DNA from: Cupriavidus plantarum
GTDB taxonomy: Bacteria; Pseudomonadota; Gammaproteobacteria; Burkholderiales; Burkholderiaceae
NCBI RefSeq assembly: GCF_905397285.1
Contig: NZ_CAJPUX010000004.1
Location: 434,001-498,000 of the forward strand
Reading direction: 5' to 3'
Length of the DNA: 64,000 nt
Part shown: in pieces, positions 18,300 through 28,056 of the stretch
Layout: each line of letters opens with the position of its first letter
Numbering within the stretch: the stretch's first letter is position 1
The notes under the pieces: generated by a model
Database searches by the model: none
What the model was told of the DNA's origin: nothing
The model's input: only the letters and a program-made list of their open reading frames with translations
Position numbers and translations under genes: made by a program

Positions 18300-21164
18300 T
18301 CAGATGCGCGCGGGCGCCACGTCCCGCATCGGCACTTCGAGTCCCGACGACAGGATGTCGTGCAGGCGCGAGAGCGTGACGGGCGGGCAGAACAGGAAGC
18401 CCTGCACCGCGTCGCATCCGTCATGACGCAGCACATCGAACTGCGCCTGCGACTCCACGCCTTCCGCCACCACCTGCAACTGCAGCTGATGCCCCAGTGT
18501 GATGATGGCCGCCGCGACCGCGCGATCGTGGCCCGGCGATGCCACGTCATCGACAAACGATTTGTCGATCTTGAGCTTGCTGATGGGAAGACGCGTGAGG
18601 TAGCCGAGTCCCGAGTAGCCCGTGCCGAAGTCGTCGATCGACAGGCCCACGCCGAGATCGCGAATCTGGCGGAACGTATCGATCGTCGTATCGCCGCCTT
18701 CGACGAGAATGCCCTCGGTCACTTCGATGGTGAGGCAGTCCGGCGGCAGGCCCGCGGCATCGAGGCAATGCATGACCGTCTCCGGGAAGCCCGGCTGGCG
18801 CAGTTGCAACGGCGAGATGTTGACCGCGACGTCGATTTCGCGATGCAGCTCGTTGCGCAGCATCTGGATATCGCGGCAGGCGGTCGCAAGGATCCATTCG
18901 CCGAGCTGGCCGATCAGGCCGCATTGCTCGGCAATCGGGATGAATTCCGCGGGCTGCATGATGCCGCGCTCCGGCGTTTCCCACCCCACGAGGGCTTCCA
19001 CGCCAATGACGTGGCGCGTGCCGACATCGACGATGGGCTGGTATCGCAGGTAAAACTCGTGCTCGGCCAGCGCGCGCCGCAATAGCGCCTCGATCGTGAA
19101 TCGCGTGAGGGAGGCTTCCGCCATCTCGCTGGCGAAGCGGCGCAACTGCGCCCGGCCGCCCTGTTTCGCCGCGTACATCGCCGAGTCGGCCGACTTGAGC
19201 AGGTCCGTCAGCGAGTCGCCGTCGTCCGGATAGATGGCCATGCCGAGCGATGGCGTGACGCGCAGCGCCTGTCCGGCGAGCTGAAGTTCCTCGGAAACGC
19301 GCGCGAGGATCTTCGACGCGGCGAGTTCGGCCTCGCTGTCGTGGCGAAGGTCGCCTAGCACGACGGCGAACTCGTCGCCGCCCATGCGCGCCACCACGTC
19401 GCGCGGCCGGACCGCGCCGCGAATGCGGTCCGCGATCGTGCGCAGGACATCGTCGCCGACCGGATGGCCCAGCGATTCGTTGATGTGCTTGAAGTGATCG
19501 AGGTCCAGCAGCAGCAGCGCCACGCGGTTGCCCTTGCGCCGTGCGTCCTGCAACAGCATCTCGGTCCGGTCGTGCAGTTCCGTGCGATTGGGCAGGCCGG
19601 TCAGCGCGTCGTGCTGCGCGAGATGGCGGATGTATTCGTCCACGCGCCGGCGCTCGGTCAGGTCGTGCGCGATCGCCAGATAACCGCCGTCGCCGGGACG
19701 CGCATCGGACATCGCGGTCACCGTCACATGCACTGGCAGCCGGGAGCTGCCCTTGCGCAGGTAAGTCGTCTCGCGTTCGTCCGCCAGGCCCAACCGCGGC
19801 TTTGCCACCAGCGCGGGCAGTCCCGGCGCTACCAGCGTGCCGAGATCCTGCGACAGGTCGCGCGCACGCGCCGCCAGTTCGTCGGGATCGTAAAGACTGG
19901 CGTATGGCATGCGGCTGACAAGTTCGGCCTCCGTGTACCAGAGCATGCGCAGACCCGCGCGGTTGATGCTGGTGATCATGCCGGCTTCGTCGAACGTAAT
20001 CACGCAGAAGGCGGCGTGGTCGAGCAGCCGGACATAGCGCGCGGCGGCCGTCGCCGCTTCGAGTTCGGCCTGCGTCAGCGACCGGCGCAGCCGATCGTTT
20101 TCTTCAACGCTGGCTTCGCGCGCGCGCTCCGCGAGCTGCCGGGCGTCGCGACGTTGCCGCGCAAGCCAGCCCGCCAGCCACGCCATCGCCGCCGTCGCCA
20201 GCGCGCCCAGCCCAAGCGCGCGCATGCCGGCCTGGCTGCGATGGGTGGCCTCGAAGGCCGGACGCGTGGCCGCGTGCAATGTCCACATGACGCCGCCGAA
20301 GTGCAGCAGCCGGTCCGCTTCGACCATCGGCTTGCGGCCGTCGGCGCGGCGCTCGCCATCGGCACCGTCGCCAGACAGCAGGTTCGTCGATGTGCGGGTG
20401 TTGCCTTCATACAGTGTCAGCACGAGGTCGCCGGCCGCGGCGCCGCTCACACCCCGCATCAGATCGCCCAGGCGCAGCGTGGCATACACGTAGCCGCTCA
20501 CCGCTGCGCGGCGTTCGTCGCGCGTGGCGGCGGGCATGCCGGCGGGGAACACGGGCACGTACAGCACGGCGCCGCGCTGATGGGTCTGCGCCTCGACTTC
20601 CCGCACGAGTTCAAGCCCCTTCGTCAGCGTGGCGTGCCCTGTATCGCGCGCGGTCTCCATGGCGGCGCGCCGCGTGGGGTCGCTGAGCATGTCGTACCCG
20701 ACGGCGCGCGCATTGCGGCCGGCGAACGGCTCCACATAGACGATGGGGGCGTACAACGGACGTTCGCCCGCGGGATGGATCTCGAAGTCGCCGAGGCCTT
20801 CGCCGCGTATCGTTTCGATAAGCGCCGGTGCCTGGTCGGCCGTGACAAGCTTCACGTAGCCGATCGACAGGGTGCCCGGCGGCAGTTCGTCGAATTGCGC
20901 CGTATAGACATAGCCGCGCCACTGCGCGCGTGTCGTGGCGGGATCCGCCGCGATCAGGGCCGCCGCGCCGCGCAACAGGCGTTCGTTTTCTTCCAGCCGT
21001 GCACGAATCGCGTCGGCCGTGCGATCGAGCAGCGCCGCCGCATCCTGTTGAGCCACCTGATGCTCGAGCCGTTTGGCCTGCTGCCATGCCCCCGCCGTCA
21101 GCAAGGCGCCTCCCGCTGCGACCAGCAGCGCGAGCAACCCAGGCGATAGGAACGGCAATTTCAT
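18300..21164 (-). CDS. membrane CHASE-PAS-GGDEF-EAL c-di-GMP enzyme
   Basis: The 954-residue protein has, in order: a membrane helix (residues 5-27), a periplasmic CHASE-type sensor (about 45-290), a second membrane helix (about 315-335), a PAS domain (about 380-510, ITFDEAGMITSINRAGL), a GGDEF domain with an intact site (RMGGDEFAVVLGD) and an EAL domain (VIGVEALVGWE; NFGTGYSGL-type motif present as DDFGTGYSGLGYL). Both catalytic motifs look active, so it may make or break c-di-GMP. Start 21164 (MKLPFLSPG) begins at the membrane anchor; the frame is open 37 codons upstream without support. It is divergent from another GGDEF gene. Confidence 0.92.
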   Translation of the reverse strand: MKLPFLSPGLLALLVAAGGALLTAGAWQQAKRLEHQVAQQDAAALLDRTADAIRARLEENERLLRGAAALIAADPATTRAQWRGYVYTAQFDELPPGTLSIGYVKLVTADQAPALIETIRGEGLGDFEIHPAGERPLYAPIVYVEPFAGRNARAVGYDMLSDPTRRAAMETARDTGHATLTKGLELVREVEAQTHQRGAVLYVPVFPAGMPAATRDERRAAVSGYVYATLRLGDLMRGVSGAAAGDLVLTLYEGNTRTSTNLLSGDGADGERRADGRKPMVEADRLLHFGGVMWTLHAATRPAFEATHRSQAGMRALGLGALATAAMAWLAGWLARQRRDARQLAERAREASVEENDRLRRSLTQAELEAATAAARYVRLLDHAAFCVITFDEAGMITSINRAGLRMLWYTEAELVSRMPYASLYDPDELAARARDLSQDLGTLVAPGLPALVAKPRLGLADERETTYLRKGSSRLPVHVTVTAMSDARPGDGGYLAIAHDLTERRRVDEYIRHLAQHDALTGLPNRTELHDRTEMLLQDARRKGNRVALLLLDLDHFKHINESLGHPVGDDVLRTIADRIRGAVRPRDVVARMGGDEFAVVLGDLRHDSEAELAASKILARVSEELQLAGQALRVTPSLGMAIYPDDGDSLTDLLKSADSAMYAAKQGGRAQLRRFASEMAEASLTRFTIEALLRRALAEHEFYLRYQPIVDVGTRHVIGVEALVGWETPERGIMQPAEFIPIAEQCGLIGQLGEWILATACRDIQMLRNELHREIDVAVNISPLQLRQPGFPETVMHCLDAAGLPPDCLTIEVTEGILVEGGDTTIDTFRQIRDLGVGLSIDDFGTGYSGLGYLTRLPISKLKIDKSFVDDVASPGHDRAVAAAIITLGHQLQLQVVAEGVESQAQFDVLRHDGCDAVQGFLFCPPVTLSRLHDILSSGLEVPMRDVAPARI

Positions 21165-21400
21165 GGCAGGACAGATAAGAGCGACGGGTGCGACGATCCG
21201 GCGGCAGCCGGGGACCCGACGGGACGGCGCACTATACCTTGCCGCCTTAAACGCTGACAGTGCCACGCCGCACACAGGTCACATTCGCGCCACACCGCGA
21301 GGAGACCCCCATAGCGGGACTTGTCAAAGGTCCGTCAAACGCCTGTCAAACCGTGCTTCCTCCGGCTGACTGCGTCGCATGCAGCGTGCTACCGTTCCAT

Positions 21401-23386
21401 ATGCCTCGTTTCTTGCCTTCGCTCAAAGCGCGAATCGCACTGGTCACGGCGGCGCTCGTTGCCGTCTTCGGAGCTGGGATCGTTCTCGGCTCGCTCTATT
21501 ACGCCCATCGCGACCTGCGCGACGCGCTTCAGAACCAGCAGGACTCCATCGTCAAGCTTACGGCCGACCAGCTCGACACCGCCATGGACGACCGCATTCT
21601 GCTGCTCAGCCACCTGGCGCCGCAGTTACGCGACAACCTTGCGGCCAGTGCCACGCGGCCCGTCGCCGAGGTAGGCGCCAAGCTGCTCGAGACGCTGCAG
21701 CGCTCGATCCCGATTCCCACCGCCTTCAACGCGCTCATGGTGGCCGACGCCAGCGGCCGGCTGCTCACGGCCCCGAACGTGCCGGTGGAGGTGTCCGACC
21801 GCAGCTACTTCCGTGAAGCCGCCCGCACGCTGTCGCCGGTCGTCACGGCGCCGATACGCGCGCGCGTGTCTGGCGCCATGGGCGTCCTCGTCGTGGTACC
21901 GGTCCTGTCGGACACCAGTGCGTTTCTTGGCGTGGCGGGCGGCTGGCTCGATCTGTCGAGCTCGAACTTTCTGGTCGAGCTCTCGCACGTGCGGCTCGGC
22001 AACACGGGGTTCTACTGCCTCGTGTCCTCGGGTCCCGATCCGGTCTACGTCCAGCACCCCGATGCCACGCAGCGCCAGCAACCGGCGCGCGCGGTGGGGG
22101 ATACGTGTGGCGTGGACGACAACACGTCCTGGCTCGAATTCCTGACGCCGACGCGACCCGTCATCGCGCGTTATCTCATGGCCACCACCGGCTGGGAACT
22201 CGTGACCGTGCTGCCGGCCAGGGAAGCGTTCGCGCCGCTGAAGCAAATGCAGCAACGCTTCGTGCTGATGTCGGGTCTCGCACTGGTGGTCGTGGCCGCG
22301 CTGCTGTGGCTCGTGATCCGGCGAATGCTCGCGCCGCTGTCGCGTCTGCATCAGGTGGTGCGCGACAGCGCCGGCGACGCTTCCGCGTTCGAGCAACTGC
22401 CGCTCCGCCCGCACCGGGACGAGATCGGAGACGTCACGCGCGCATTCGTCCGGCTGATGCGCGACGTGCGGCAGCGCGGCATGCTGCTCGCGCGCAGCGA
22501 GCGGCGGCTGCGCGCGGTCACCGATACGTTGCCCGCTTTGCTTGCATTCATCGACACGGACGAACGTTACGTCTTCAACAACATCGCCTACGAACGCGCG
22601 TTTGGCATGCCGCTGGGAAAAATTCGGGGCAAGACCGTGCGCGAGCTGCTCGGCGAGGCACGTTATGCGCGCGCCAGGCCGCACCTGCAGCGCGCGCTCG
22701 CCGGCCATATCGTCAGCTTCGATGCCGAGTACGAAGACCCCGAACCGCATTGGATGGAGATGACGTACCGCCCCGAATGGAGCGAGGACGGAAAACAGGT
22801 CGTTGGCGTGCACATCCACGCGCAGGACATCACGCAGCGCAAGCTGGAGACATTGCGGCTGTCGCGCATGTCCCAGACCGACCATCTGACGCAGCTGTTC
22901 AACCGCAGCGCCTTCGAGTCGCATCTGCACGCGGCGATGGCACGTAGCCGCGAGGATGGCCGGCTCATGGCGCTACTGTTCCTCGACATGGATCGCTTCA
23001 AGGCCGTCAACGACCAGCATGGGCATGCGGTGGGCGACATGTTGTTGCAGGCATTCGCGCTGCGGCTACGGCGCTGCGTGCGTGACGCCGATGTGGTCGC
23101 GCGGCTGGGCGGCGACGAATTCGCGGTGATCCTGGAGAATATCGACAGCGCCGCCAGCGCGCGCGGGGTGGCGGAGTCGATCCTGAACGCGGTGGCGCGC
23201 GGCTTCCACTTCGACGGTGTGCCCGCCGATGTCGACGTCAGCATCGGCATCGCGTTATTTCAGGGCGGCATGACGACGGAAGACGCGCTGATGCGCGGCG
23301 CGGATGTCCTGCTCTATCGCGCCAAGACGCAGGGTCGCGGCCGATACGAGATCGGCCCGCCGGAGTTGCTCGAGGCGGAAATCTAG
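21401..23386 (+). CDS. membrane Cache-HAMP-PAS-GGDEF diguanylate cyclase
   Basis: The 661-residue protein has an N-terminal membrane helix (IALVTAALVAVFGAGIVLGS) and a periplasmic double-Cache-like sensor (about 40-300). A second helix near residue 305-325 precedes a HAMP segment, a PAS domain (VTDTLPALLAFIDTDERYV) and a C-terminal GGDEF domain with the active motif RLGGDEFAVILE. There is no EAL domain, so it should synthesise c-di-GMP in response to an external ligand. ATG 21401 places the start at the membrane anchor; the upstream open frame overlaps the promoter region shared with the divergent GGDEF-EAL gene. Confidence 0.91.
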   Translation: MPRFLPSLKARIALVTAALVAVFGAGIVLGSLYYAHRDLRDALQNQQDSIVKLTADQLDTAMDDRILLLSHLAPQLRDNLAASATRPVAEVGAKLLETLQRSIPIPTAFNALMVADASGRLLTAPNVPVEVSDRSYFREAARTLSPVVTAPIRARVSGAMGVLVVVPVLSDTSAFLGVAGGWLDLSSSNFLVELSHVRLGNTGFYCLVSSGPDPVYVQHPDATQRQQPARAVGDTCGVDDNTSWLEFLTPTRPVIARYLMATTGWELVTVLPAREAFAPLKQMQQRFVLMSGLALVVVAALLWLVIRRMLAPLSRLHQVVRDSAGDASAFEQLPLRPHRDEIGDVTRAFVRLMRDVRQRGMLLARSERRLRAVTDTLPALLAFIDTDERYVFNNIAYERAFGMPLGKIRGKTVRELLGEARYARARPHLQRALAGHIVSFDAEYEDPEPHWMEMTYRPEWSEDGKQVVGVHIHAQDITQRKLETLRLSRMSQTDHLTQLFNRSAFESHLHAAMARSREDGRLMALLFLDMDRFKAVNDQHGHAVGDMLLQAFALRLRRCVRDADVVARLGGDEFAVILENIDSAASARGVAESILNAVARGFHFDGVPADVDVSIGIALFQGGMTTEDALMRGADVLLYRAKTQGRGRYEIGPPELLEAEI

Positions 23387-23398
23387 GGCGCCGCCGGA

Positions 23399-23414
23399 CT
23401 TTCAGCGCCGAAAG
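23399..23414. other. degenerate parS-like palindrome
   Basis: CTTTCAGCGCCGAAAG differs from the two perfect sites beside parA and inside parB by one base (T to C). It lies 28 kb from parB, in the gap between two convergent genes. It may be an accessory centromere site or chance. Confidence 0.35.
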
Positions 23415-23443
23415 CTGGCCCCCGTAAACTCCGCCTTCAACCG

Positions 23444-23815
23444 TCAGTGCGGAGTTGACTTGTCCGAAGCGTCCGATGCCTGGGGTGCCGTCGCGTCGAA
23501 CGCGACATGCGTACCGTCGGCATGCTGGTAACCCAGCTTGGTCCCCTCGCCCATCATCTTCTCGTAGGCCAGCATCGCCTCGGCCACGGCCTTCGACTCG
23601 CCCTTGAACACGAGCACGTCGTTGCCGCAGTTCGGACATTGCCCACCGAAGATCGCGTCGATGCCACGCAGTCCCGGCGCTTCGAGCGCTTCGAAGTCCT
23701 TGAATGCCGTCTTGCACGCGCCGCACACCAATTGCTGCGGGCGCAGCGCGTCCACACGCGCCTGTGCCTGTTGCGCCCGCTCTTCGGGCGTCCCTCGCCG
23801 CTTTGCTTCACCCAT
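23444..23815 (-). CDS. small zinc-ribbon protein
   Basis: The 123-residue product starts MGEAKRRGTPEER, a start common in a family of small proteobacterial proteins. It has two CxxC motifs (CGACK and CPNCG, about 40 residues apart) that form a zinc ribbon, then a helical segment and a disordered acidic tail. Start 23815 was chosen on this conserved beginning; the frame extends 77 codons upstream into a promoter region without any sign of coding. The function is unknown; it might bind nucleic acid or act in metal handling. Confidence 0.75.
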   Translation of the reverse strand: MGEAKRRGTPEERAQQAQARVDALRPQQLVCGACKTAFKDFEALEAPGLRGIDAIFGGQCPNCGNDVLVFKGESKAVAEAMLAYEKMMGEGTKLGYQHADGTHVAFDATAPQASDASDKSTPH

Positions 23816-24057
23816 GGTAACTGTCCCTATCTGCGGCTGACTCGCGCCAAACCCATCTAACAATCGCCGAACGTCCACGATTTCAAACGTGGGCGTCGCT
23901 TCGAGCGCGTGCGCCGTCTCATGCGTACGGCGGTGCGTCATTGTAGCGCCGGCCCGCGCGTCACGCGGCGCAATGGCACCCCGGCTGCTATTGTGAAAGC
24001 AGGCCGTCCGGCGACGCTGCCTGCCCGGACGACCAGTCACCCCCAAGGAGAAGTCTG

Positions 24058-24408
24058 ATGATCCGACCTTCAGTGCAGGAAAGCTTCAGTCGCTATGCGG
24101 CATGCATCGAAGCTTGCAACGCGTGCGCGGCCGCTTGTCTCAAATGCGCCGCGGCGTGTCTGGAAGAGCCCGACGTGCGCAAGATGACCCGCTGCATCGC
24201 GCTCGATATGGACTGCGCGGGCATCTGCGCGCTGGCCTCCTCGTACATGCTGCGCAACAGCGAATTCGCGGCGCTCGTCTGCGAAGATTGCGCCGAGGTC
24301 TGCAAGTGGTGCAAGGAAGAGTGCGAACATCACGACAGTTGGCATTGCCAGGAGTGCGCGAAGGCCTGCGCGGCATGCATGGACGCCTGCCTCAAGATGA
24401 CCGCCTGA
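24058..24408 (+). CDS. Cys-rich four-helix-bundle copper-storage-like protein
   Basis: The 116-residue protein contains 19 cysteines, spaced mainly every three or four residues so that they line one face of each helix (CIEACNACAAACLKC; CEDCAEVCKWCKEEC; CQECAKACAACMDAC). This is the pattern of the Csp copper-storage proteins, which hold many Cu(I) ions inside a four-helix bundle. No signal peptide is present, so it should be a cytosolic copper store. It is a single gene with AAGGAGAAG a few bases before ATG. Confidence 0.9.
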   Translation: MIRPSVQESFSRYAACIEACNACAAACLKCAAACLEEPDVRKMTRCIALDMDCAGICALASSYMLRNSEFAALVCEDCAEVCKWCKEECEHHDSWHCQECAKACAACMDACLKMTA

Positions 24409-24556
24409 GAACGACACCTGCATGACACGCCGATGGGCCCCGCACGCAATGCGCATGAAGGCGGAAGGGGCATCGGCGCGTTTCACGACGATCGTTGGGC
24501 AACGCGGATATTCTAGAGGGCTCTGTCGCCCCTTCTCTTGAATCAGGAGTCCGTTC

Positions 24557-25972
24557 ATGTCCGACACGTCCTCGTCCACGCAGACGTCTACCCGCATCGA
24601 GAAAGACAGCCTGGGAGATGTTCCCGTCCCGGCCGATCACCTGTGGGGGGCGCAGACCGAGCGCTCGCGCCAGAACTTCCGCATCGGCATCGAGAAGATG
24701 CCGCCGTCGCTAATCGAGGCCTTCGCGATCCTCAAGCTCTGCGCCGCGCGGGCCAATCGCGAGCTCGGCGTCCTCAAGCCGGAACTCGCCGACGCGATCG
24801 AGCGCGCCGCGGAGGAAGTCATCGGCGGCAAGTGGCCGGACGAGTTTCCACTCTCCGTCTGGCAGACCGGCTCGGGTACGCAGACGAACATGAACCTCAA
24901 CGAGGTCATCGCCAATCGCGCGATCCAGTTGCTCGGCGGCGAGGTCGGCAGCAAGAAGCCCGTGCATCCGAACGACCACGTCAACGCCAGCCAGTCGTCC
25001 AACGACAGCTTTCCGACGGCGATGCATATCGCCGCGACGCGCGCGATCCAGCAGAAGCTGCTGCCGGCGCTGGAACTGCTGCAGCAGACGTTTGCACGCA
25101 AGGTCGAGGCGTTCTCCGATATCGTCAAGGTGGGCCGTACCCATTTGCAGGATGCCGTGCCGCTGACGCTCGGCCAGGAATTCTCGGGCTACATGACGCA
25201 GGTGGCCGATGCGCAGTCGCGCCTGCAGCAGGCCATGCTGCGCGCGATGCCGGTGGCGCAAGGTGGCACCGCGGTGGGCACCGGCCTCAATTCGCCGGAT
25301 GGCTTTGCCGCGGCGTTCGCACGCGCGCTCGCGGGCTACACCGGCCTGCCGTTCGAACCGGCGCCGAACCGCTACGCGCTGCAGGCCGCGCACGACGCGC
25401 TGGCCGACCTCTCCGGCGCGCTCAATACCACGGCCTCGTCGTTCCTCAAGATCGCGAAGGACTTCATGCTGCTGGGTTCGGGCCCGCGCGCGGGCTTCGC
25501 CGAACTGATCCTGCCCGCGAACGAGCCCGGCTCGTCCATCATGCCAGGCAAGGTCAATCCGACGCAGGCCGAAGCCCTTGCGATGGTGTGTTGCCGCGTC
25601 ATCGGCAACCACACGACGGTGACGTTCGCGAACGGCCTCGGCACGCTCGAACTCAACGCGTACAAGCCGGTGATCATCTACAGCCTGCTGCAGTCGGTCA
25701 CGCTGCTTGCCGATGCGGCCGCCAGCTTCGCCGAGCATATGGTTGAAGGCGTCGAGCCCGATCGCGCGCGCATCCAGGAACTGCTTGAACGATCGCTGAT
25801 GACGGTGACGGCGCTGAACCCGCACATCGGCTACGACAAGGCAGCCGAAATCGCCAAGCTCGCGGTGAAAAAGAACCTGTCGCTGCGCGAAGCGGCGATC
25901 GCGTCGGGCCATGTGACCGAGGAACAGTTCGCGCAATGGATCGACTTCAAGGGCATGACGAAAGAGGTCTGA
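24557..25972 (+). CDS. fumC: class II fumarate hydratase
   Basis: The 471-residue enzyme is the normal length of FumC. It has the family signatures SGTQTNMNLNEVIANRA, SSNDSFPTAMHIAAT, VGRTHLQDAVP and GSSIMPGKVNPTQ (the mobile catalytic loop). It interconverts fumarate and malate in the TCA cycle without an iron-sulphur cluster. The start MSDTSSS is preceded by CAGGAGT. It is a housekeeping enzyme, which supports a chromid rather than a plasmid. It converges on the OPT transporter with 16 bases between stops. Confidence 0.96.
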   Translation: MSDTSSSTQTSTRIEKDSLGDVPVPADHLWGAQTERSRQNFRIGIEKMPPSLIEAFAILKLCAARANRELGVLKPELADAIERAAEEVIGGKWPDEFPLSVWQTGSGTQTNMNLNEVIANRAIQLLGGEVGSKKPVHPNDHVNASQSSNDSFPTAMHIAATRAIQQKLLPALELLQQTFARKVEAFSDIVKVGRTHLQDAVPLTLGQEFSGYMTQVADAQSRLQQAMLRAMPVAQGGTAVGTGLNSPDGFAAAFARALAGYTGLPFEPAPNRYALQAAHDALADLSGALNTTASSFLKIAKDFMLLGSGPRAGFAELILPANEPGSSIMPGKVNPTQAEALAMVCCRVIGNHTTVTFANGLGTLELNAYKPVIIYSLLQSVTLLADAAASFAEHMVEGVEPDRARIQELLERSLMTVTALNPHIGYDKAAEIAKLAVKKNLSLREAAIASGHVTEEQFAQWIDFKGMTKEV

Positions 25973-25988
25973 TTATTCAATCGCCCCG

Positions 25989-27812
25989 CTAGCCACCTAA
26001 CGTGGCGGCCAGTCCTGCCAGCCCGATCGCCAGCGCGGCCAGCGCGTCGCCGGCGATCAGGCCGCCACCGATCAGCGAAGTGGTGGTCATGTCCTCGGGC
26101 AGCGCTCCGTCGGCATTCCGTTCTGTCTTGCGATGGTCCACGAGACTCGCGAGCACACCGCCCGCCGCCATCCATGCCGCTGCGAGCAAATTGACGAAGC
26201 CACCGAACGACGACGCATACGGTGAAGGCAGGATCGCCGCATCGAGCAGAAAGTCGCTCACCTTCCCCGCGCGCCGCGTGGCGACGAACCGCTGCCATCG
26301 CGCCGACGCGCGTATCGCCTTGCGCAGGATCTCCGTGACCAGCCCGATCGCGACACCGATCCACACGGCCAGACGCTGGTAAGGGCGATCCTCGGTCATG
26401 CTCCGCAGCGCGCCCACGATCTTGTACGTCATGGCCGAGGTCCAGCGCGCGGGTTGCTGATCCGCGGGCAATACGGTCTGATCGAGACTCAGCACCGGAT
26501 ACGCGCTCATGAAGAGCCGCGCGAGCCAGACCGCGAGCAGCGCCCCGACCACGATGCCGGCGACCTGATAGCCGAACTGGACCACGCGGTCCGTGCCCAG
26601 CCGCCAGCCGGTGGATCGGTCCTGCTGCATGTCGGAGGCCACGGATGTCGAGACGAGCAGCACCGTCGCCGCGATCAGCCCCACATGCGGCTGGTGCAGG
26701 CCCATGGCGGCCATCAGAATCACGGTGAGCACGAACGCCGACGAGATCGGGTTCTGGTCGACCATGCCGACCGAAATGCCGTTGACGAGCGCGAACAGAA
26801 GCACCAGCAGCACGGCCAGCAGCTGATAGCCGGGCGGCTGGCCGAACCACACCATGCCAGCGACCACCACGGCGATGCCCCAGAAGACGACCCACGGCAC
26901 GACCCACAGGAGCGACGGCGACGTTCGGGCGGCCGCATGCGCCGCCTTCCCACGCACGCGCGGCGACGCGCGCCCCAGGCGCGCCACCAGCATCGCGACG
27001 TCGACCGCGGCTGCGCCCATGATCATGCCGAGCGCGATCAGGAACGTGATCTTGCGGTACGGGTCGCCCGGTGCGAGCCATCCGATCGACACGAAGTAAG
27101 GCGTGAGCAGCCAGCCGGCAAGTCCGCCCGCGAGTGCCGCCAGGCCGATGCGCGCGCCCACGATCATGCCCACGCCGAACGTTGACGCCGACAGGTCGAT
27201 GGCGCCGAGAAACGCGATACGCGACGCGCCGATGCCGGCCATCACGCCCAGCCCCATGCCGCCCGCGAGCCGCGTTATCGAATGCCGCAGCAGCGCGGGG
27301 TCGGTCAGCGCCCGGAGGATATTCGCCACCGCCAGCCCGGACGGAAACGTCAGCTGCATGCGATCCACGAGCAACGGCGTGTACAGCATGCCGACGCCGA
27401 CGCCGTACATGCCGATGCACAGCATGTAGGCGACCAGTTGCCACAGCGGGGGCTCGGCGAGTCCCATCCACCCCATGGCCTGGATGATCACCGCCATGCC
27501 ACCCATGCCCGCGACCGACGCCGCCGCGGTCTGGATATAGTTCGCGCCGTGGCGCCCCGATGCGCCATACCCCACCGTCACCACGGAACCGAGGATGCCG
27601 GCGAGCACCTGTCCGCCGACGAAGAAGCCCAGCGAGAAGTTCATGTATGCCGCCGCCACGCTGCCGAGCGGGCCGAGCACGAGCATGCCGGCCGCACCGA
27701 GCAGCAAGTGGTACCGCCAGCTTCCGGGCGCGGGCAGCCAGCGCCAGCGGGCGTTGGCGGATGGTGGCGCGGCCGGCGTGGGCGGCATGGAAGGCAGGGG
27801 CTCCAAGGACAT
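25989..27812 (-). CDS. OPT-family oligopeptide/metal-chelate transporter
   Basis: The 607-residue protein has about 15 hydrophobic segments and the OPT family features (GPLGSVAAAYMNFSLGFFVG near the start, FPSGLAVANILRAL, and NPISSAFVLTVILMA in the middle). OPT proteins import small peptides or metal-siderophore-type complexes using a proton gradient. It is a single gene on the minus strand. Two iteron copies lie just upstream of its start, in the region shared with the divergent dehydrogenase gene. The substrate is unknown. Confidence 0.88.
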   Translation of the reverse strand: MSLEPLPSMPPTPAAPPSANARWRWLPAPGSWRYHLLLGAAGMLVLGPLGSVAAAYMNFSLGFFVGGQVLAGILGSVVTVGYGASGRHGANYIQTAAASVAGMGGMAVIIQAMGWMGLAEPPLWQLVAYMLCIGMYGVGVGMLYTPLLVDRMQLTFPSGLAVANILRALTDPALLRHSITRLAGGMGLGVMAGIGASRIAFLGAIDLSASTFGVGMIVGARIGLAALAGGLAGWLLTPYFVSIGWLAPGDPYRKITFLIALGMIMGAAAVDVAMLVARLGRASPRVRGKAAHAAARTSPSLLWVVPWVVFWGIAVVVAGMVWFGQPPGYQLLAVLLVLLFALVNGISVGMVDQNPISSAFVLTVILMAAMGLHQPHVGLIAATVLLVSTSVASDMQQDRSTGWRLGTDRVVQFGYQVAGIVVGALLAVWLARLFMSAYPVLSLDQTVLPADQQPARWTSAMTYKIVGALRSMTEDRPYQRLAVWIGVAIGLVTEILRKAIRASARWQRFVATRRAGKVSDFLLDAAILPSPYASSFGGFVNLLAAAWMAAGGVLASLVDHRKTERNADGALPEDMTTTSLIGGGLIAGDALAALAIGLAGLAATLGG

Positions 27813-27856
27813 GCACGCAAGCGTAGCGCTTCACGCGTGGCGGCGCCATCGTCAAA

Positions 27857-27873
27857 GCGTACCCGTTTCTGCG
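27857..27873 (-). repeat. isolated perfect iteron copy 2
   Basis: GCGTACCCGTTTCTGCG sits in the 244-bp region between divergent genes, 44 bases upstream of the OPT start. A second copy in the same orientation follows 39 bases later. Confidence 0.92.
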
Positions 27874-27912
27874 TGAGCACAATATCGTGCGCGAGGCCGC
27901 GCGGCGGGTAGA

Positions 27913-27929
27913 GCGTACCCGTTTCTGCG
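27913..27929 (-). repeat. isolated perfect iteron copy 3
   Basis: GCGTACCCGTTTCTGCG, direct repeat of the copy at 27857 with a start-to-start distance of 56 bp. It is 127 bases upstream of the 2-hydroxyacid dehydrogenase start. Confidence 0.92.
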
Positions 27930-28056
27930 TGCCCCGGCCGCGCGACCGAAGCGGTTCGATAATCGAGCGGCGGGCGCGCGTCCGGCAAGCGCCAACGTCT
28001 TCGGGGGGCTAGAATGGCGCGTCAGTTTCCCTTCCCATCGCCCCGCCCCTGCCCTC

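Noticed and set aside
25831..27882. 683-codon frame overlapping the OPT transporter on the same strand
   Set aside because: Out-of-frame translation of the transporter; Arg/Gly-rich, no domains.
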